Of a DNA stretch of 64,000 bases, positions 59,499-64,000 are shown one piece after another; the first letter of the stretch is position 1, and every line of letters starts with the position of its first letter. The stretch comes from Ipomoea triloba (taxonomy: Eukaryota > Streptophyta > Magnoliopsida > Solanales > Convolvulaceae). The notes below the pieces were generated by a model, which worked only from the letters and a program-made list of their open reading frames with translations, had not been told where the DNA came from and made no database searches. Both the position numbers and the translations under genes were made by a program. The DNA lies in the NCBI RefSeq assembly GCF_003576645.1, contig NC_044916.1:26066484-26130483 (forward strand), written 5' to 3'.

Positions 59499-59664
59499 TC
59501 AGGTGTGGCCGTGCTCTCCCGTGCGGTCACACACCACTCAATGTTACGAAATACACCACTCACTGTTAAGAAACACACCACAATGTTAAGAAACACACCA
59601 CAGTGCATATTTGTGTGGTGTGTTTCTTAACATTGAGTGGTGTGAACCGCACGGTCGCACCTGA
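59499..59664. mobile_element. fold-back element next to the AT tract
   Basis: Begins TCAGGTGTGGCCGTGC and ends GCACGGTCGCACCTGA, with inverted repeats that continue through CACACCACTCAATGTTA and AAGAAACACACCACA. The right half alone repeats the AAACACACCACAATG unit. About 166 bases, non-coding, AT repeats on both sides. Confidence 0.75.
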
Positions 59665-61269
59665 TTATGACTCTATATATATATAAAAGTAATTATATCA
59701 ATTAATTTGATATATATTGTATCAAAATAAATTGTTATATACAGAGAAATTATATTCTATTCTATTAAAATATGTTAATTCTTTTGTATCTAATCTTTAT
59801 TTATTATAATTATTAATATTTTGACAATAAAAAATTATAGTCTATAGTTGGATTGCGCATTTATCCTTATATATTATATTAGCTGTCAACTCACGCATTG
59901 CACGGATAGTCTAATGTCCAATGTGTGTTTTTAAATTAGTATTTCAGAATTTATCAAAGTATCTTCTGCTATCATGGCCTATACCAATAATGCAAAATTA
60001 TCAAATTTTTCATAAAAATAAATATTTCAAGAATCCATAAATATGACATGTGGCATAAATGTTGGATTAGCCGATGCATTAGCAGTTTAGATGATAGTAT
60101 TCAAAATTGCTATTTCAAGAATCCATAAATATGACATGTGGCATCAATATGCAGCACTGCACCCTCACTGGCCAGCATAATTTTTGCAACACAAAATCTT
60201 GTTAATTTTACCAAATTAGTGTGATCCATGCTTAGCTTCCTCTTATTACCACTCCCGCAAAATGAATTCTTGATTAATTGACCAAAGTTCATGTTAAATT
60301 TTATATTGTATTTTTTTTAATACACTCTAACATATTCATAGTATAAGTTCAACAATTATGCCAATTATAATTAGGATGTGGTTCGAACCTAAAACATTTC
60401 TTATGAAAATCAATTAGTAAATTAATAATAATAATATAGTTAATGGAATATTCCATTACTAAAGTTTACATTGGTAGAATGCATAGGTATTTAGAAAAAG
60501 TAAATGATATAATAGAGGGTAAGTAGGAAAAATAATAAAAATAATATAAACCATTCATTTCAACTAATAATTACACCAATATTTTTAGTTTCTATTAGGA
60601 CCTATCTTTATTGACTTATTAGGTTTGTAGATATATGCTTATTTTAACACGCCCTCACATGTGTGGTTGTTTACTGTTTGACCGGGCACATGGAACACGT
60701 GAACATAATCATCGTTTATTATATATCATGTATGTATTATATGTTCAACATGCCCCTTTTTTTAATAGGCTCCAAGCAATATGTAAATGATAATATTTGA
60801 TTATTGGATGATACGGAGATTTGAATCATAACCTTTTTACATGTGGTTGGATTTGATATCAAATTAATACGGGCATATTTATTAAGTAGATATTACAGTT
60901 TCATTAAGTCAGTACTACTCATTAGACGCAATATAATTCATCCCTACAATTTTCCATTTTCGACTTGACATGGCAAGTTCATGCCATTAATTTTATTTTT
61001 CCTCAACCAGTAGTTGAAAGAATGACAATAACTGTCTGCATGTTTAGCTCAACGGGTCACATGAGTGAAATTTGAGAGAAGAATGACAACAATTAGCCTG
61101 CATGTTTAACTCAACGGATCACATGAGTGAAGTTTAGGAGAAGAATGACAACAATTGTAATTCTTTCAACTAGTATATATTCATGTCAGCCCTTTTGTTG
61201 ACAATTTGCCACTTTTGTACTTCTTTTTCTTTGTAATAATAAATTTAAACATTATCTATTTATTTATTA

Positions 61270-61306
<37 letters not shown>

Positions 61307-61814
61307 CTTAGAATTAAGTTAAAATTGTATATATGAACGTAGAAGAAATAGTAGTAAAATGCAAATATGCTGATATTGCAATATATATGGTCTGCTTTTG
61401 AAGGTGAGAAAGAATTATAATGATAAAGATAGCATCAACTCACTATTGTATGTTCATTAAATTACTAACGTAGATTATTATTGTTACTATTATAAATTTA
61501 TTAAATCATTACTAATGGTTCATTAAGTTACTACTATAAATATATCACACAATTATTGAAAAGATATATTGAACAATATATTAATATGAGTGTTATTTCA
61601 ATAATTCCAATGAATACATTTAACAATATATATTTTTATAAATTAATTTTATTTATAAAAAATAATGTGTTCAAGTCAATTAGTCTATTGTTGAGATAGC
61701 CCAATAAACATGTCTAAGCCAACCCAATGTGTAAGTTGTATTGGGCAGAATCGGCCCAATTGTAATGTATCCCAACATTGAGCTTCACTACCTACTAGCA
61801 ATTAATTCGTATTA
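59665..61814. other. gene-free intergenic DNA
   Basis: Holds a 33-base direct repeat (about 60025-60058 and 60113-60146, with CCATAAATATGACATGTGGC), a possible Helitron-like end near 59890-59915 (GCATTGCACGG then CTAAT), an ATT microsatellite (about 61264-61302) and a tandem repeat (61016-61157). No gene recognised. Confidence 0.55.
61016..61157. repeat. tandem repeat, 61-62 bp unit, 2.3 copies
   Basis: AATGACAA recurs at 61021, 61082 and 61144; each full unit holds CTGCATGTTTA, CTCAACGG and TCACATGAGTGAA with small differences. Confidence 0.85.
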
Positions 61815-62010
61815 TCAATTAAAAGGTTTGGGAGGTTTGAACCCTCATAACTAGTATTGTAAAAGCAGGCTAGCCTGCCCCACCACAAGCTTAAATTTTA
61901 GTGGGCTTTTGCAGGTCGGTCTATGAACTAGGATTTCTATATTTTAGCCTGCTCCACATGAGTTGGCAGGTCCCGTAGATTTTTTTAAAATATAAATAAA
62001 AAATAATAAA

Positions 62011-62052
62011 TACATACATACATACATACATATGTATGTATGTATGTATGTA
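62011..62052. repeat. 42-bp perfect palindrome (TACA)n/(TGTA)n
   Basis: Five TACA units, a central TA and five TGTA units form an exact palindrome that runs on into TATATA. Confidence 0.9.
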
Positions 62053-62610
62053 TATATATTAAAATTTAAAGGGCTTGGCCCGCGGGTCGCGGGCTATTTT
62101 TGTGTAGCACTAACCCGCCACACAAGGGAGTAAGTGCGGGTTGGTTCGCAGGCTTCGACCCACTTTGACAGTACAATTTATAACATCTTTTTTTAAGTGT
62201 TCCATAACTTTGAGACTTTTGCCAACTAAACCACTTCAAGTAGTATATACTCAACTAAAGGCGGAGAAATGAATTTTATGATTACTAAATAATTTGAACT
62301 TAATAGTAGGATAATAAAATAGACAAATAAACATAATAATGTGTATCGAATAAGATAGTAAGGTACAAAAGTCACTAAAAAAACGTTACTTTAAAATTTG
62401 GATTTTTTTTCATCAATATCATTTGTAATTTTGTATCTTATGTTTTAAAGATTGCACTTTATTTTTCGTCATAAGCATGACAGCATTAAATTTCGGATTA
62501 ATATTTCTTAAACCTTTATTTATACTTTTTCTTTTCTTTTTAATCCTTTATTTTTATTTTCTCTCTAAGTGATGCACCGTACAACATCTAGCTTGTATTG
62601 TCATAACTAC

Positions 62611-63045
62611 TTGTTGGACGTTGTCTGGGTTGGTCGAATTTAATCCATACTCAATTCGAGACATGACGCTGTGGCTTACCATTGAAGAATGTGGGTGTAG
62701 CTCGGGCCAAGTTCAATCCCAGGAGGGATTGATGGGTGCGTAGGCTAAGGACCGAGTCGGGTATGCTACGTAATTGGACTTGATTTTCAAAGGTTGCGGT
62801 AGGTCTGGGAGGGGGATTATTGGGCATGGCCGGGTTGGTCGAGTTCAATCCCTACTCGATTCGAGACATGGCACTATGGCTCACCATGGAGGGATACTGT
62901 TAAATGATTAATGTCTATCTACTTATCACCAATTGGTTTTCAAATAGTCAAACAACTCTGTGACTAAGTGTGCGCGCTTGACTTACAGTAGTCACAAGAT
63001 GGGTGACTCCCTAGTAAGCATAATGCAGCGTTGAGATCCATCACT
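62611..63045. repeat. segment with internal direct repeat, absent from the paralogous copy
   Basis: Two imperfect copies of GGGTTGGTCGA, ATTCGAGACATGRC and GGCTYACCAT occur about 200 bases apart (near 62630 and 62830). The homologous place near 54490 lacks this segment. No protein similarity recognised. Confidence 0.5.
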
Positions 63046-63310
63046 ACTGTCAATAGCAACTATCGAACTCTATTACTATAAAAAGATTATACGCATTGAA
63101 TTTTACAAAATATTTTTAATTTATTTTTTTAAGAGTATCAAATAAGGAACTGAATTTATTAAGTTTATACAATTGAACTATTGAACTAAAAATGTGTTAA
63201 CAAAATACAATTACAACATTAAACAAACAAAATGTGTGCGTATTACTTCTTTTCACTTGTTAACTTATAATTTTTTTTGATAATATATGGTATGACATGT
63301 CATAGATCAT

Positions 63311-63690
63311 GGTTGCAGTAGGCGCTAGGCGCTAGTCGGGCGGTAGACTAGCGCCTAGCGTCTAAGCGGTCTAGGCGGGGCCTAGGCGGTTCTAGGCGGC
63401 GACCTATAAAAATTAAAAATTAATTCATGTGTGTGTGTATGTCATATATTATATTATATTTTATATATATCTTACTTCTCTTACTTATCTAAATAAATAA
63501 ATTTAAACATATATAAATATAATAATAAAATTAACAAGGCCGACTCGCTCGAGTTAACTCGGCCAAATTCAACCTAATCGGCCGCCAACTCGGCCCAGTC
63601 GGCCGAGTTAGGCGCTAGGCGGACGCCTAGGGAGCAATTCGCCTCGGTCTAGGAGCGCCTAGCGCCTAGGCGGGTGCTTAAGATTTTTTT
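63311..63690. mobile_element. CGCCTAG-rich MITE, second copy
   Basis: GGTTGCAGTAGGCGCTAGGC at the left and GAGCGCCTAGCGCCTAGGCG at the right, with the same AT-rich middle and the GGCCGCCAACTCGGCCCAG block as 37316-37706. Confidence 0.75.
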
Positions 63691-63697
63691 ACTAGTC

Positions 63698-63741
<44 letters not shown>

Positions 63742-63869
63742 GAAAAAAGGAAAAAGGAAAAATGAATTTAGAAAAATATCTAGGGACAAAAAAAATGAAT
63801 ATACATGATTAGAAATTATAAAACCTATACTACAAATGAGAATAAATAATTTTATCTAATATACACTCG

Positions 63870-63908
<39 letters not shown>

Positions 63909-63953
63909 ATAATAATTGTGTTGTATGGTAGCTGCTGGGTTTCTCTCACCATC

Positions 63954-64000
<47 letters not shown>
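63698..64000. repeat. cluster of microsatellites at the window edge
   Basis: (AT)n at 63698-63716 joined to (AC)n up to 63742, (AT)n at 63873-63902, and (AAT)n from 63951 to the end of the window. Confidence 0.9.

Larger units (their letters stand above)
61815..63173. repeat. dispersed segment of about 1.4 kb, copy 2
   Basis: Colinear with 53181-54628 but interrupted by two insertions of its own: a GC-rich repeat at about 61850-62178 and a segment at about 62611-63045. It keeps the empty site of the 53829-53986 element at 62331-62339. Confidence 0.8.

Overview
This window is nuclear DNA from a flowering plant, almost certainly a eudicot. The evidence is AT-rich intergenic DNA, GT-AG introns, TATA boxes and plant-specific protein families, plus a dense load of plant transposons (Copia, LINE, SINE-like, Mutator-type MITEs, fold-back elements). 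An asterid such as Convolvulaceae is plausible from the style of the repeats, but the sequence alone does not prove it. No bacterial operon, CRISPR array or rRNA gene was seen.

Layout. Positions 1-16300 are gene-poor and repeat-rich. They hold one clean 5'-truncated LINE with a 13-bp target duplication (6046-6482), SINE-like pieces and a long fold-back element (15771-16252) just upstream of the first gene. Positions 16385-20860 carry a seven-exon TTL gene (TPR repeats plus a thioredoxin-like domain, 682 aa) on the + strand. Positions 22023-24687 carry an eight-exon Ubc13-type ubiquitin-conjugating enzyme gene (153 aa) on the - strand. Positions 25879-29489 contain an apparently exact 1805-bp direct duplication joined by a single N, most likely an assembly artefact. 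It leads into a complete, very young Copia retrotransposon (29020-33986) with an intact 1298-codon gag-pol ORF, LTRs differing by one base and a 5-bp target duplication.

Further right, the element sits just beyond the stop codon of a small secreted Ole e 1-like gene (34108-34608, -). Next come a decayed Copia fragment (35630-36475, -) and a ten-exon C3-type phosphoenolpyruvate carboxylase gene (38827-43635, -, 964 aa). Positions 44250-51650 are repeat-filled intergenic DNA. Positions 51763-52405 hold two overlapping, opposite gene fragments: a truncated PPR gene and a broken first exon of an unrecognised gene. They are followed by a 719-bp Mutator-type MITE with a perfect 9-bp target duplication. 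A single-exon CWC22-like splicing-factor gene lies at 55720-57486 (-). From 57.8 kb to the end the DNA is repeats: a 1.08-kb pure AT tract, fold-back elements, and the second copy of a roughly 1.4-kb segment also present at 53.2-54.6 kb. The two copies differ by transposon insertions with recognisable empty sites.

The host genes (TTL signalling scaffold, Ubc13, Ole e 1-like secreted protein, PEPC, CWC22-like) are functionally independent neighbours; there is no sign of a gene cluster. The interest lies mainly in genome dynamics (recent insertions, related empty sites, gene fragments, an assembly error) and in a few protein or regulatory details: a TTL upstream ORF, PEPC residue 884, and the short intronless CWC22-like gene. 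I found no previously undescribed biological system that I could defend. All exon boundaries were read by eye from splice signals, reading-frame continuity and family resemblance; no alignment or search was run.
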